Positions 6,827 to 14,446 of a stretch of DNA of 17,823 nucleotides are shown here, piece by piece; the stretch's first letter is position 1; the number at the start of each line of letters is the position of its first letter. Under the pieces are notes generated by a model. The model saw only the letters and a list, made by a program, of their open reading frames with translations. It was not told the DNA's origin and made no database searches. The position numbers and the translations under genes are program-made. The DNA lies in contig DAIRGS010000145.1 in assembly GCA_036794395.1 (NCBI GenBank), forward strand, positions 1-17,823, in the 5' to 3' direction. The stretch is from DASXMX01 sp036794395 (GTDB taxonomy: Bacteria; Planctomycetota; Phycisphaerae; Tepidisphaerales; Tepidisphaeraceae).

Positions 6827-7243
6827 AATTCTGTCATTCCCGTCCACCCATTCATGCATTCGGGCGACGAGTTCGGTGGCATTGACAGGCTTGCTGAAAA
6901 AATAGGTCGCGCCGACTTGGGGGAGGGAGTTAAGTGTTTCCATGGACGTGTCGCCGCTGAGGATGATAATGGGGGTCGCGGGACCGAGGCGTTCGCGGAG
7001 TTTTTGGGTAACGACCAGGCCATTCAGATCAGGCAAATGGATATCGACCACGGCCGCGGCGATGGGGTTGTTCGCGGCGTATTCGATGGCATCGGCGCCG
7101 CGAAAGGTTACGGCGGTGTTGAAATTGGCCGAGCGGAGCACTTTGGCCAGTGCCTTGGCGGTTGGCTCGTTGTCATCCACGATCAGGATGGTTGGAAGGG
7201 GCGCAGGCTGGGGGATTTCTTGCATGGCGGGTGTTGGTTCCAC
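6779..7243 (-). CDS. Single-domain response regulator (CheY-like receiver)
   Basis: A 154-aa protein. The receiver domain spans about residues 17-135 with all key residues: acidic pair D23/D24 (ILIVDDNE), phospho-acceptor D67 (AAVVDIHLPD), S96 (IILSGD) and K118 (FFSKPV). There is no DNA-binding or enzymatic output domain, so it probably relays phosphate or acts by protein contact. The start is GTG at 7243, with GAAAGGAAACC immediately upstream; this choice is secure. The C-terminal 'DPSTSSGQANQ' is encoded by the inverted repeat at 6784-6826, a repeat-derived tail added to the domain. A histidine kinase gene lies 560 bp away on the other strand and is a possible partner. Confidence 0.92.
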   Translation of the reverse strand: MEPTPAMQEIPQPAPLPTILIVDDNEPTAKALAKVLRSANFNTAVTFRGADAIEYAANNPIAAAVVDIHLPDLNGLVVTQKLRERLGPATPIIILSGDTSMETLNSLPQVGATYFFSKPVNATELVARMHEWVDGNDRIRNLNDPSTSSGQANQ

Positions 7244-7396
7244 GGTTTCCTTTCACCTTAGGACGGGATATTAGGCGAAATGGACGGCTGCCGGAATGGT
7301 CGAAATTCCCGTGCCGGCAGGACTTCAAACACATGCTAAAATTATGATTAGTTGCTGGACTATGGCGTGATGTTTATGTACATTTCCCGACCGGCT

Positions 7397-7430
7397 CCGA
7401 GCGATCTGGGATTTTTCATGTCGCGCTCGG
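7397..7430. repeat. Inverted repeat in cold-shock gene leader, possible worn REP copy
   Basis: CCGAGCG (7397-7403) pairs with CGCTCGG (7424-7430). The flanks GGCTCC and TGGGAAGC resemble the REP-like arms at 4097-4162 with small changes, so this may be a decayed copy. If transcribed, the hairpin would lie in the leader of the 7496 gene. Confidence 0.35.
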
Positions 7431-7495
7431 TGGGAAGCAGACTTTAGCGCCGACATCTCGTGATGTGCATGTCCTAATTTGTGGGAGGACGGTCA

Positions 7496-7741
7496 ATGTC
7501 ATCTGGCACCGTCAAATGGTTCGATCCGAAAAAGGGGTTTGGATTCATCGTCGGGGACGAGGGCGAAGATATTTTCGTTCACTTCAGCGTGATCGAAGGC
7601 GACGGCTTCCGCTCGCTCAAGGATGGCGAGGCGGTGGAGTACGAAGTCGAACGCGGAGCCAAGGGATTGATGGCCAAGGCAGTTCGACGCACTACCACCG
7701 GCGCGGTGAAGGATCAGAAGAAAGAACATCTCGAAGCGTGA
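7496..7741 (+). CDS. Cold-shock domain protein (CspA family)
   Basis: An 81-aa protein: one cold-shock domain plus a short charged tail. It begins 'MSSGTVKWFDPKKGFGFI', with the RNP1 motif KGFGFI and the RNP2 motif DIFVHF that contact single-stranded RNA or DNA. Members act as cytoplasmic nucleic-acid chaperones, not always cold-induced. ATG 7496 is chosen over the in-frame GTG at 7481 because GGGAGGA lies 8 nt ahead of it. A possible promoter, TTGCTG (7352) with TATGTA (7375) 17 bp away, would give a leader of about 110 nt, compatible with the long structured leaders of cold-shock genes. The promoter is weak and inferred. Confidence 0.93.
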   Translation: MSSGTVKWFDPKKGFGFIVGDEGEDIFVHFSVIEGDGFRSLKDGEAVEYEVERGAKGLMAKAVRRTTTGAVKDQKKEHLEA

Positions 7742-7799
7742 AGCGCCAAGAGCCCGGAGTTCCTTTTACTTTTGCATCGCGGCGTCTTAAGTTCCCCAC

Positions 7800-8591
7800 A
7801 TGACCGCGTTTGCCTGGGGATTGCTGGCCGGTTGGCTCAGCAGTCTGATTGTATCTGGCTTTGCCGGCTGGCTTGCTTACCGGCGCTACGAGCGGCTTCA
7901 GGTGCGCGCCCGCGAGTCCGAGCGGCTAGCCGAGCTGGGCACGCTCACCGGGGGCCTTGCCCATGAAATCAAAAACCCGCTCTCAACCGTCCAGTTGAAT
8001 CTTCAACTTCTGGGTGAAGATCTTGATCACGACGATCCCGCCTACCCCCGCCTTTCGAGCCGGCTGAAAACGGTGCAGAAGGAAACCGCCCGCCTGCGGG
8101 ATATCGTCGACGACTTTTTGCGATATGCCGGCCGGATGGAATTGGTCAAGCACCAGGTCGAGCTCAATGGGTTGATCGAAGAACTGGTCGATTTCTTTTC
8201 CCCCCAGGCGCAGCTTCAGCGAGTGCAACTGCGGCTGCGCCGATCCGACGGGGATCTGGTTGCATCGGTGGATGATCGACTGCTGAAACAGGCGATTCTC
8301 AATCTGATGATCAACGCCCTGCAAGCCATGCCCCAAAATGGCGGCGAAATCATCCTATCGGCCCGCCGGCAGGATGATCGAGCGCTGCTGGAAGTGATCG
8401 ACACCGGGCGGGGGATGGATGCCGAAACCGTGAATCGAATTTTCGACGCCTATTACTCCACCAAACGCAGCGGCACGGGACTCGGGCTGGCTATCGCGCG
8501 GCGAATCATCAAGGAACACGGTGGAGACATCCGCGTCATCAGCGAGCCGGGGAAGGGCTCGGTATTTGAGATGTCGTTGCCGATGAAGTGA
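7800..8591 (+). CDS. Membrane sensor histidine kinase, minimal architecture
   Basis: A 263-aa kinase. One N-terminal membrane span (about residues 5-27) is followed directly by the dimerisation domain with H-box H55 in 'GGLAHEIKNPLSTV'. The catalytic ATPase domain follows: N-box 'NLMINALQAM', G1 'DTGRGMD', F-box region 'IFDAYYSTK' and G2 'GTGLGLAIA'. There is no periplasmic sensing domain, PAS, GAF or HAMP, so it may sense membrane state or a partner protein. The form is like the core of NtrB/ZraS-type kinases, but no NtrC-type regulator follows. No clear ribosome site precedes ATG 7800. It is 58 bp after the cold-shock gene and could be co-transcribed with it. The single-domain regulator at 6779-7243 is the nearest possible partner. 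Confidence 0.92.
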   Translation: MTAFAWGLLAGWLSSLIVSGFAGWLAYRRYERLQVRARESERLAELGTLTGGLAHEIKNPLSTVQLNLQLLGEDLDHDDPAYPRLSSRLKTVQKETARLRDIVDDFLRYAGRMELVKHQVELNGLIEELVDFFSPQAQLQRVQLRLRRSDGDLVASVDDRLLKQAILNLMINALQAMPQNGGEIILSARRQDDRALLEVIDTGRGMDAETVNRIFDAYYSTKRSGTGLGLAIARRIIKEHGGDIRVISEPGKGSVFEMSLPMK

Positions 8592-8632
8592 TGCCACGAA
8601 ATGATGGCAGTGAGAAACCCGGCTGATCTACG

Positions 8633-8806
8633 AGTGCGGCAGGTACTCCGGCCGCCGAGCAGACTCGAAGAATGATCGAATCGGCTCGGGGGGCAGGAAT
8701 GCCCCCACTCGCCGATTCGAGACAGACAATAATGTCTGCCCCACCCAACAGGGCTGTTTCTTCGAGTCGCGGGGAAACCGCTTTGCAGGAGCCGCGCACT
8801 CCCCCA
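8633..8806. repeat. Diverged REP-like arms around inserted hairpins
   Basis: The left part, GAGTGCGGCAGG...CGCCGAGC (about 8633-8660), and the right part, GCAGGAGCCGCGCACTCCC (about 8781-8799), resemble worn arms of the element at 4097-4162. Between them lie an 11-bp inverted repeat (8662-8672/8758-8768), a strong hairpin (8676-8720), and CAGACA/TGTCTG (8723-8738). The layered arrangement repeats the nesting seen at 5802-6078. Confidence 0.5.
8676..8720. terminator. Strong hairpin between convergent genes
   Basis: TCGAATCGGC (8676-8685) pairs perfectly with 8711-8720, and inside it GGGGGCA (8689-8695) pairs with TGCCCCC (8700-8706) around a GGAA loop. It lies between the stops of the kinase (8591) and the convergent GH57 gene (8807), so a bidirectional terminator role is likely, although no T-tract is present. 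Confidence 0.5.
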
Positions 8807-9985
8807 CTACTCGCGCAGGCGAGTCTGGATGTTATCCAGCACGTTCATGAAATTGATGTAGCTGTCGTACGGGCTTTCGTAGGGGCTGAAATACTTGTGT
8901 ACGTCTCCATCCGACCAGCACTTGGTACACATGTAATAGAAATGGTCGCTGGTGGTGATGTGCCGCCAGTCGGCAAGTAGCTGCTCGTCGCCCTTTTCTT
9001 TCATAGCGCCTTCGAGCTTGTAGAGCTCGTGGAGGGCATTGGACTGCATGGCATTGCCCAGCCAGGCGGAGAGATCGCGTTCGGTATCGGCCCAGGAAAT
9101 CATGTGGGGGACGTCGATTTCGCCGGCCGGCTGATACATGTCGATGATCTGTGAGGGGGTGAGAAATCGATTTTCGCTGCTGGATTTCATGATCTCGCCG
9201 GGGAGGTGGCGCAGGAAATCGAAGATTCCGGTCTCGGCCCACTGGTGCTCGCCGAAGGTTTCGTAGTCCATGAAGAGGTTGCAGAGCGTGCCGTGGCCGT
9301 TGATCTGGTTGACCCATTGGGTGAACTTCTCAGCCGTGAGGGGCCACTGCTCCCAGTTGCGATTGGAGAAGCGGAAGGCGATGTCGTCGCTGAGGCGATA
9401 GTTCTTGAGAATGAGCTTAAGGCGCGGCGCGTGCGGCGGCCGGTAGAGATCATTGGGGCTGCGGGCGCCCAGCACCTGATCGGCGCCCTCGGCGAGGATG
9501 GCGTCGTAACCCATATGGCTGACGAAGTGGGCCAGGTCGTTGTTGTAAATCAGCTCGGTATTGCGGAAGACCCGCGGCTCCTGGTTGAACAGCCGCTTCA
9601 TCAGCTTGCGATGCATGTCCACCTGGGCGCGGAATTCATCGCGCGAGTAAAGGAATGCAAGCGAGTGGTAATAGGTTTCATCCAGAAATTCGACGCAGCC
9701 GGTGGCGTTCAGCTCCTGAAAGGTCTCCATCACCTCGGGGGCGAATTGCTCGAACTGCTCGATGGCAACACCGCTGATGGAGTAGGCGATGCGGAAGCGG
9801 CCTTCGTGCATTTTGATGTTTTCGAGCATCAATTTGTTAGCCGGGAGATAGCAGCGCTGGGCCACTTTGCGGCAGATTTCGGCGTTTTTGTACTCGTCGA
9901 AATAATGCCGGTCGGTATCAAAGACGCTGTAGCGCCTCAGCCGGAACGGCTGATGAACCTGAAAATAGAAGCACACCGACGCCAT
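8807..9985 (-). CDS. Glycoside hydrolase family 57 (alpha-amylase-like)
   Basis: A 392-aa protein of the GH57 family, retaining alpha-glucan enzymes with a (beta/alpha)7 barrel. Motif 1 is H11-Q-P in 'YFQVHQPFR'. The likely nucleophile is E144 in 'RNTELIYNND', and the likely acid/base is D240 in 'MDYETFGEH'. The length fits the short alpha-amylase-like subgroup, which lacks the long C-terminal domains of amylopullulanases. There is no signal peptide, so it probably acts inside the cell on glycogen or maltodextrin; exact specificity cannot be read. The start ATG 9985 has GAAGGGA about 8 nt upstream. Monocistronic, with unrelated neighbours on both sides. Confidence 0.92.
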   Translation of the reverse strand: MASVCFYFQVHQPFRLRRYSVFDTDRHYFDEYKNAEICRKVAQRCYLPANKLMLENIKMHEGRFRIAYSISGVAIEQFEQFAPEVMETFQELNATGCVEFLDETYYHSLAFLYSRDEFRAQVDMHRKLMKRLFNQEPRVFRNTELIYNNDLAHFVSHMGYDAILAEGADQVLGARSPNDLYRPPHAPRLKLILKNYRLSDDIAFRFSNRNWEQWPLTAEKFTQWVNQINGHGTLCNLFMDYETFGEHQWAETGIFDFLRHLPGEIMKSSSENRFLTPSQIIDMYQPAGEIDVPHMISWADTERDLSAWLGNAMQSNALHELYKLEGAMKEKGDEQLLADWRHITTSDHFYYMCTKCWSDGDVHKYFSPYESPYDSYINFMNVLDNIQTRLRE

Positions 9986-10121
9986 AGCGCGAATCCCTTC
10001 GGGTCAAACGTGCCGGGCCATTCTATCGATGGGGGGCGTTGGGTCTATGGGTGGGAAGGATGTTAGTAACGGGGAAGCCGGGCAGTTGCTGGGCCCGTGA
10101 AACGCTAAGACGTGAAATCAC

Positions 10122-10463
10122 CTACAAACCCATGAGGTACCTTAACCGCAATTCAACCTCCGTGAGAACGCGCGAAGACACCGCTCCAAAGCGCCGTGTC
10201 AGTCGATCAGCGGAAATCGTTCGGACGTGATCACACATGATGAAGCTTGTCTTCGAAACCCCGCCCTCTGGCGGCTCGATTTTCAGAAATGATCGAAGGG
10301 GCCGCCCCTTTGTGGTCATGGGGACGATCGTAACCAGATTCGAATTGCCATGATTGAAAACATCGTTGGAGATCACAAGAACGGGGCGAACTCGACCTTG
10401 TTCGTGCCCGCGAACCGGTTCGAGATCGGCGCGCCACACTTCGCCACGGGATGGGCGCGCCAT
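10122..10463 (-). CDS. mazF: MazF/PemK-family endoribonuclease toxin
   Basis: A 113-aa protein, the usual length of MazF toxins, which cleave mRNA at short sequence motifs. Visible signatures are the N-terminal 'RGEVWRADLEP', the core 'RPVLVISND' and the later 'FIMCDHVRTIS', which hold the conserved strand and catalytic Arg/Ser-Thr positions of the fold. The ATG at 10463 overlaps the antitoxin stop (TGATG), and GGAGG lies inside the antitoxin 3' end 8 nt before it, so translation is probably coupled. A TTG one codon earlier is less likely. Neutralisation by the upstream product is expected from the family. Confidence 0.92.
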   Translation of the reverse strand: MARPSRGEVWRADLEPVRGHEQGRVRPVLVISNDVFNHGNSNLVTIVPMTTKGRPLRSFLKIEPPEGGVSKTSFIMCDHVRTISADRLTRRFGAVSSRVLTEVELRLRYLMGL

Positions 10464-10714
10464 CAAGCGTCCTCCAGCCCGTCGTTGTTAGTCGAATCGA
10501 AGTCTTCCAGTTCTTTTTGAAACTCCTGCCAAGCCTTGGGATCCTTGCGCAACGCCGCGTAATCGGCATTGAGTCCCTCGAGGTAGGTTTTCCGCCGAAG
10601 GTCTTCAATCGCCCGGTCGAGGGCAGATTGCAGGGATTCGCCGGTGAGTTGAGCAATCTCCTTGAGAACTCGGTGGGATTCCGGGCGGAGGCGGATCGTG
10701 GCATTCGATGACAT
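10463..10714 (-). CDS. MazE-type ribbon-helix-helix antitoxin
   Basis: An 83-aa protein encoded directly upstream of mazF. Residues about 5-40 ('ATIRLRPESHRVLKEIAQLT...') have the pattern of a ribbon-helix-helix DNA-binding fold. The acidic C-terminal part ('KELEDFDSTNNDGLEDA') is the kind of segment that wraps the toxin. The frame is open upstream to 10750, but ATG 10714 is preferred because GGCAGG precedes it and the longer version would read through the promoter. It probably represses its own operon; see 10731-10748. Confidence 0.85.
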   Translation of the reverse strand: MSSNATIRLRPESHRVLKEIAQLTGESLQSALDRAIEDLRRKTYLEGLNADYAALRKDPKAWQEFQKELEDFDSTNNDGLEDA

Positions 10715-10730
10715 AAATACCTGCCTTTGT

Positions 10731-10748
10731 GTGTACATTATTGTATAC
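10731..10748 (-). promoter_or_regulatory. mazEF promoter/operator region
   Basis: On the minus strand a -10-like TACAAT (10745 to 10740) lies 26 bp ahead of the antitoxin ATG. It is flanked by the small palindromes GTATAC and TGTACA, which could be the antitoxin's operator. There is no good -35. Confidence 0.4.
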
Positions 10749-10835
10749 ATTTTCGCTTACATTTACTCGACTATTGTTTCTGACTTCTCCCGCAATTATT
10801 GCGCAAACGAGGGGTCGAATGGCGGTCGCCGGCGA

Positions 10836-10841
10836 TATAAT
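10836..10841 (+). promoter_or_regulatory. -10 box TATAAT of the aldehyde dehydrogenase gene
   Basis: A consensus TATAAT lies 70 bp before ATG 10912, in the spacer between the divergent mazEF and aldehyde dehydrogenase genes. No recognisable -35 lies at 16-18 bp, so this rests on the -10 alone. Confidence 0.4.
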
Positions 10842-10911
10842 CCCTTGCATTCCACGGCTGGAGGAGTTCCAGCCGCGTCACACCTTTTCCACTCAACCCA
10901 AGGAGGTCGCC

Positions 10912-12399
10912 ATGACCACCACAACCGCGCCCGGCAGTAAAACCGGAGCTTCCCGCGTCAAAGTGAAACAGACCAAATTGCTGATCGACGGCAAATGGGT
11001 CGATTCGGCCAGCGGCAAGACGTTCGAGACGCTGAACCCGGCGACGGGGGAGGTGATCACCCGCGTGGCCGAGGGGGACAAGGCGGATGTGGACAAAGCC
11101 GTAAAGGCGGCACGCAAGGCATTCGAGAAGGGGCCGTGGCGCAAAATGAGCGCGCGCGAGCGCGGCCGGCTGATGTACAAGCTGGCGGACCTGATCGAGG
11201 AAAACATCGACGAGCTGGCGATGCTGGAGACGCTGGACAACGGCAAGCCGATCCGCGACAGCCGCAACGCGGACCTGCCGCTCGTGCTGGACTGCTACCG
11301 CTACTACGCGGGATGGGCGGACAAGATCGAGGGCAAAACGATCCCCGTGAGCGGCCCCTACTTCTGCTACACGCGGCACGAGCCGGTGGGAGTGGTCGGG
11401 CAGATCATCCCCTGGAACTTCCCGCTGCTAATGCAGGCCTGGAAATGGGGACCGGCGCTGGCGACCGGATGCACGGTCGTGCTGAAGCCGGCGGAGCAGA
11501 CGCCGCTGAGCGCGCTGCGGGTGGGGGAACTGGCGATGCAGGCCGGGTTCCCCGAGGGCGTGATCAACATCATCCCCGGCTATGGCGAGACCGCCGGCGC
11601 CGCGATCGCTTTACACAACGACATCGACAAAGTCGCCTTCACCGGCTCGACCGAAGTCGGCAAGCTCATCATGCAGGCGGCCGCTCAGGGCAATCTCAAA
11701 CGCGTGACGCTCGAACTGGGCGGAAAGAGCCCCAACATCGTCTTCGCCGATGCCGACATGGACGCGGCGGTGGAAGGCGCGTTCAATGCGCTGTTCTTCA
11801 ACCAGGGCCAGTGCTGCTGCGCCGGCTCAAGGTTGTTCGTCGAAGACACGGTTCACGATGAATTCGTCGAACGACTGACGCGGCGCACGAAAAAGCAAAA
11901 GGTCGGCGATCCATTCGACCCCAAGACCACGCAGGGCCCGCAAGTCAGCGAGGAACAATTCAATAAGGTCCTCGGCTACATCGAGTCGGGCAAGCAGTGC
12001 GGAGCGAAGCTGCAAACGGGGGGCGGGCGCATCGGCAAACTCGGGTACTTCATCGAGCCGACCATTTTCACGAACGTGTTGGACGATCACAAGATCGCCC
12101 AGGAAGAAATCTTCGGCCCGGTGCTGTCGGTCATCAAATTCAAAGATATTGACGAAGTGATCCAGCGCGGCAACCGATCGATGTATGGCTTGGCCGCGGC
12201 AGTTTGGACCAAGGACATCACCAAGGCGCACCGCCTGGCCGCCGAGCTGCGGGCCGGGACGGTCTGGATCAACTGCTACGACGTCTTCGACGCCGCCGCC
12301 CCATTCGGCGGGTTCAAAATGTCGGGAATCGGGAGGGAACTCGGCGAGTACGCGCTGCGGAATTACACGGAGGTGAAGACGGTGACGGTGGCGATGTAG
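10912..12399 (+). CDS. NAD-dependent aldehyde dehydrogenase (ALDH2/betaine-type)
   Basis: A 495-aa enzyme, the full family length. It oxidises aldehydes to acids with NAD(P)+ in the cytoplasm. Key residues are all present: N169 in 'PWNFP' (oxyanion), K192 in 'VVLKPAEQTP', the 'GSTEVG' coenzyme loop (245-250), general base E268 in 'LELGGKSP', and nucleophile C302 in 'FNQGQCCCAGSR'. The QCCCAGSR segment is the same as in mitochondrial ALDH2, although bacterial relatives share it. Start ATG 10912 has an excellent AAGGAGG at the right distance; the longer open frame to 10729 runs through the promoter and is rejected. The physiological substrate cannot be read. Monocistronic, ending at the hairpin at 12435. 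Confidence 0.94.
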   Translation: MTTTTAPGSKTGASRVKVKQTKLLIDGKWVDSASGKTFETLNPATGEVITRVAEGDKADVDKAVKAARKAFEKGPWRKMSARERGRLMYKLADLIEENIDELAMLETLDNGKPIRDSRNADLPLVLDCYRYYAGWADKIEGKTIPVSGPYFCYTRHEPVGVVGQIIPWNFPLLMQAWKWGPALATGCTVVLKPAEQTPLSALRVGELAMQAGFPEGVINIIPGYGETAGAAIALHNDIDKVAFTGSTEVGKLIMQAAAQGNLKRVTLELGGKSPNIVFADADMDAAVEGAFNALFFNQGQCCCAGSRLFVEDTVHDEFVERLTRRTKKQKVGDPFDPKTTQGPQVSEEQFNKVLGYIESGKQCGAKLQTGGGRIGKLGYFIEPTIFTNVLDDHKIAQEEIFGPVLSVIKFKDIDEVIQRGNRSMYGLAAAVWTKDITKAHRLAAELRAGTVWINCYDVFDAAAPFGGFKMSGIGRELGEYALRNYTEVKTVTVAM

Positions 12400-12434
12400 A
12401 CCTCCACAAACGAGAAAGGGCTTCGATAGTCTAA

Positions 12435-12469
12435 CGCTGCACATTTGGCAGTCGGTCAAATGTGCAGCG
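12435..12469. terminator. 13-bp hairpin between convergent genes
   Basis: CGCTGCACATTTG (12435-12447) pairs perfectly with 12457-12469 around a 9-nt loop. It lies between the stops of the aldehyde dehydrogenase and the convergent 12496 gene. There is no T-tract, so this is a stem-only candidate for both directions. Confidence 0.55.
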
Positions 12470-12495
12470 GTGGCCACTGTCCGTCCCCTTATGAA

Positions 12496-12825
12496 TCAAG
12501 CCAGCGTGACTTGATTGCCGTTGACGCTGAGGCTCACGCGATCATTTTTGTGCTTCCCGATTCCATGAAGCACCTGCGCCTGCTTTAGTTTTTTTCCCGT
12601 CGCCTTCTCTTTAGCGTCTGCTCGAATCCACACGTCCTTATTGGGGGCGGTCGCGCAAAGCTCCGCATCGTATGCACGCCCCCCGACGATTAGTTCGATC
12701 TTCGTAACGCCCCCGACCTTGAAAGGAAGACCCCGTGCAGATCTAAGGCCGACAGTGACGTAAACCGCCTCTAGGTTGATGCCCTCATACGTGTACCCCG
12801 CGCCGCGAACTGTTCCCTGAATCAT
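12496..12825 (-). CDS. 109-aa protein of unknown function
   Basis: ATG 12825 is chosen because GGAG lies 8 nt upstream (GGAGATTCGACC-ATG); the frame stays open to 12981, but that part lacks a ribosome site. The product starts 'MIQGTVRGAGYTYEG' and alternates short beta-type segments (AVYVTVGLR, KIELIVGGRAY, RVSLSVNGNQVTLA) with a Lys-rich stretch (DAKEKATGKKLKQ). It is probably a small, mostly beta cytoplasmic protein with no signal peptide or membrane segment. I do not recognise a family. It is divergent from the HNH-type gene at 13179 with a 353-bp spacer, so the two may share regulation; that is inference. Confidence 0.65.
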   Translation of the reverse strand: MIQGTVRGAGYTYEGINLEAVYVTVGLRSARGLPFKVGGVTKIELIVGGRAYDAELCATAPNKDVWIRADAKEKATGKKLKQAQVLHGIGKHKNDRVSLSVNGNQVTLA

Positions 12826-13178
12826 GGTCGAATCTCCGGTTGTGCTTCTCGACAACCCGCTGCTCTTGCTCGAATCGGGGCGATCGAGGATACCGCGAGT
12901 CGCATGTGTGGCTGACTTCTCCTGATTCGGCGCCCCGATTTGACCTTGGCGGAAGCCGAGTCGAGCTGAAAGTCCAGGCAAAAGTCCTTGCGAGCCTGAC
13001 CTGCCCCTCTCGCTCTTCCGGCGAAACCGTCAAAGGCGCGGCCGATGGTTGCGCAGATGCGCCAAGGGCCGGCATTGTACCGCACAACTCCTCAGCATTG
13101 CGTTCGCCATTGGCTCGCGTTAGCGTTGCCGGTAAGTATGGCATCGGGCTTTCCGAAACCGCTAACCTCTCAAATCCC
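12826..13178. other. 353-bp spacer between divergent genes
   Basis: Frames are open on both strands here, but none has a ribosome site or a recognisable product. It contains a 13-bp imperfect inverted repeat (12870-12882 and 12931-12943, core AATCGGGGCG). On the minus strand there is TACAATGCCGGCC (about 13064-13076), identical to the -10 region at 6152-6164. The second is a candidate promoter for the 12496 gene with a leader of about 240 nt. Confidence 0.4.
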
Positions 13179-13988
13179 ATGAGTGGCGTGTGCGCTTATT
13201 GCTCTCGTGCGGCCCAGTTGACCCGCGAGCACGTCGTGCCGAATTTCCTCTACCGGCAAAACCCGCAGGCCAAGCTCGGTTTTAATCCAAAAGCCGATCA
13301 GTTCATTTTTGGCGAAGTCCAAATCAAAGACGTCTGCGCAACGTGCAATAGCGAACATCTAGGGCGGCTTGACGCGTACGCCAGTCAGTTCTATGAGGCA
13401 AATGAAATCGGCCACTTGGTGACAACGGAGAAGAAGGTTCGAATTGCATATGATTATGCACTTCTCTCAAGATTTTTGCTAAAGGTGACTTTCAACTGCC
13501 TTCGGTTCAAAGGGGACGACACGCGATGGCTCAAGCCCTTTTCCGACTACATCCTCTACGGTGTTGATCATCCGACGGGCTTGGATTTTTGCCTGGGCGT
13601 CGAGGTCACCCGTTGTCATAAGATCACGAAGGCGGATCGAGCTGCGCTCCCTCCCGACGCCAAAGCATGGCAGTACATCCCGCCGCACACCATTCGCATT
13701 GGACAGCTGCAATCGCGCGAAATCGCGAGCGACTTTGTGTCGGCCCGATACATATCCCTCAATAACTTCTTCTTCTACTTAATCATCGGGAAGCGTCGCG
13801 CCGACGCGTTTTCAGCAATCCCTACCTTCATTCGTCATGCCCTGCCGCATGTCACCCTTCTTGATCCGGCGACCGCGGCGATGACACTCAAAGTTTCATC
13901 AGTGACGGCATTGATGAGATACGAGGCCACCGGATTGAGCGTCATGAACAAGTGGCTTGAATATATGTGCCGAAGCCAAACCAAATGA
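13179..13988 (+). CDS. HNH-type zinc-binding protein, putative endonuclease
   Basis: A 269-aa protein. The N-terminus holds a compact HNH-like module: C5 and C8 (CAYC), E17-H18 in 'TREHVVP', C53 and C56 (CATC), then N57 and H60 (NSEH). Two CxxC pairs around an EH...N core match the zinc-supported HNH nuclease families, for example the HNH_5 type. The remaining 200 residues are not recognised; 'FFFYLIIGKRR' is hydrophobic but too short to call a membrane span. ATG 13179 is chosen because the HNH module begins directly after it, but no ribosome site is visible. The frame extends to 12840, so a longer N-terminus cannot be excluded. A role in DNA restriction, repair or mobile-element biology is possible; none is shown. 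Confidence 0.7.
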   Translation: MSGVCAYCSRAAQLTREHVVPNFLYRQNPQAKLGFNPKADQFIFGEVQIKDVCATCNSEHLGRLDAYASQFYEANEIGHLVTTEKKVRIAYDYALLSRFLLKVTFNCLRFKGDDTRWLKPFSDYILYGVDHPTGLDFCLGVEVTRCHKITKADRAALPPDAKAWQYIPPHTIRIGQLQSREIASDFVSARYISLNNFFFYLIIGKRRADAFSAIPTFIRHALPHVTLLDPATAAMTLKVSSVTALMRYEATGLSVMNKWLEYMCRSQTK

Positions 13989-14135
13989 TCCCAATGGGCC
14001 GGCCTAGCTCGGAATAGTCACTCGTAGCTCCTTTCGGCTAGACCTTGAGGGGGGTTGCGCCAAGCTCCCGGGTTGAGTGGGTGGCGGCGATAGCAACAGG
14101 AGGCCGAATAGCCGGCATAGTGCCCGCGTCGTGGT
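13989..14135. other. Short gene-free stretch
   Basis: Between the HNH-type gene and the broken 14136 gene I see no gene, repeat or clear terminator. Confidence 0.5.
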
Positions 14136-14379
14136 TTACGGGCACATGACGAAGAGCGTGTCATTAAGACCTTTGGCCCACGCGCAAACACGGTCGGTGC
14201 GCTTTGGCCTCAATGTCCGGGAAGCCACGCTAGCGACCGCAAAGAATTGTCCCGCCACGCCATTTTCGTGGACGGGCGACTTCAAGTCCTCAACATCGGC
14301 TTCATCGATGTCAGTCAGCCCGTACTCCGCACAGCCCGTACTCCGCCCGTAGACAGTCGATGGCTTCGGCGTTACTCAT
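14136..14379 (-). pseudogene. Small gene broken by a 16-bp tandem duplication
   Basis: Reading from ATG 14379 gives 'MSNAEAIDCLRAEYGL' and then a frameshift and stop after 22 codons. Removing one copy of the tandem 16-bp repeat (14316-14331/14332-14347) restores one open frame of 75 codons to TAA at 14136. It continues 'TDIDEADVEDLKSPVHENG' and ends 'NDTLFVMCP'. The restored product is soluble, with an acidic N-terminal half, and is not recognised. Either the gene is newly inactivated or the duplication is an assembly error. No ribosome site is obvious before the ATG. Confidence 0.55.
14316..14347. repeat. 16-bp tandem duplication
   Basis: CAGCCCGTACTCCGCA is followed directly by CAGCCCGTACTCCGCC, with one difference in 16. 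The length is not a multiple of three, so it shifts the frame of the small gene on the minus strand. Confidence 0.85.
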
Positions 14380-14446
14380 GATACTAACCGTAGGCCGTCC
14401 ACTCCGTCGTTTCCAGCCTCGCGGGACTAGAAAGAGCCGCTGCGCA

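Noticed and set aside
8807..10066. Long plus-strand frame (9206-10066) opposite the GH57 gene
   Set aside because: The minus-strand product has all GH57 motifs; the plus frame is a shadow caused by GC-rich codon use.
10729..10911. N-terminal extension of the aldehyde dehydrogenase
   Set aside because: It crosses the TATAAT box and the mazEF promoter; AAGGAGG directly precedes ATG 10912.
12840..13178. 113-residue N-terminal extension of the HNH-type protein, and overlapping minus-strand frames
   Set aside because: No start signal or recognisable domain on either strand; the HNH module begins at 13179. It remains possible that part of it is coding.
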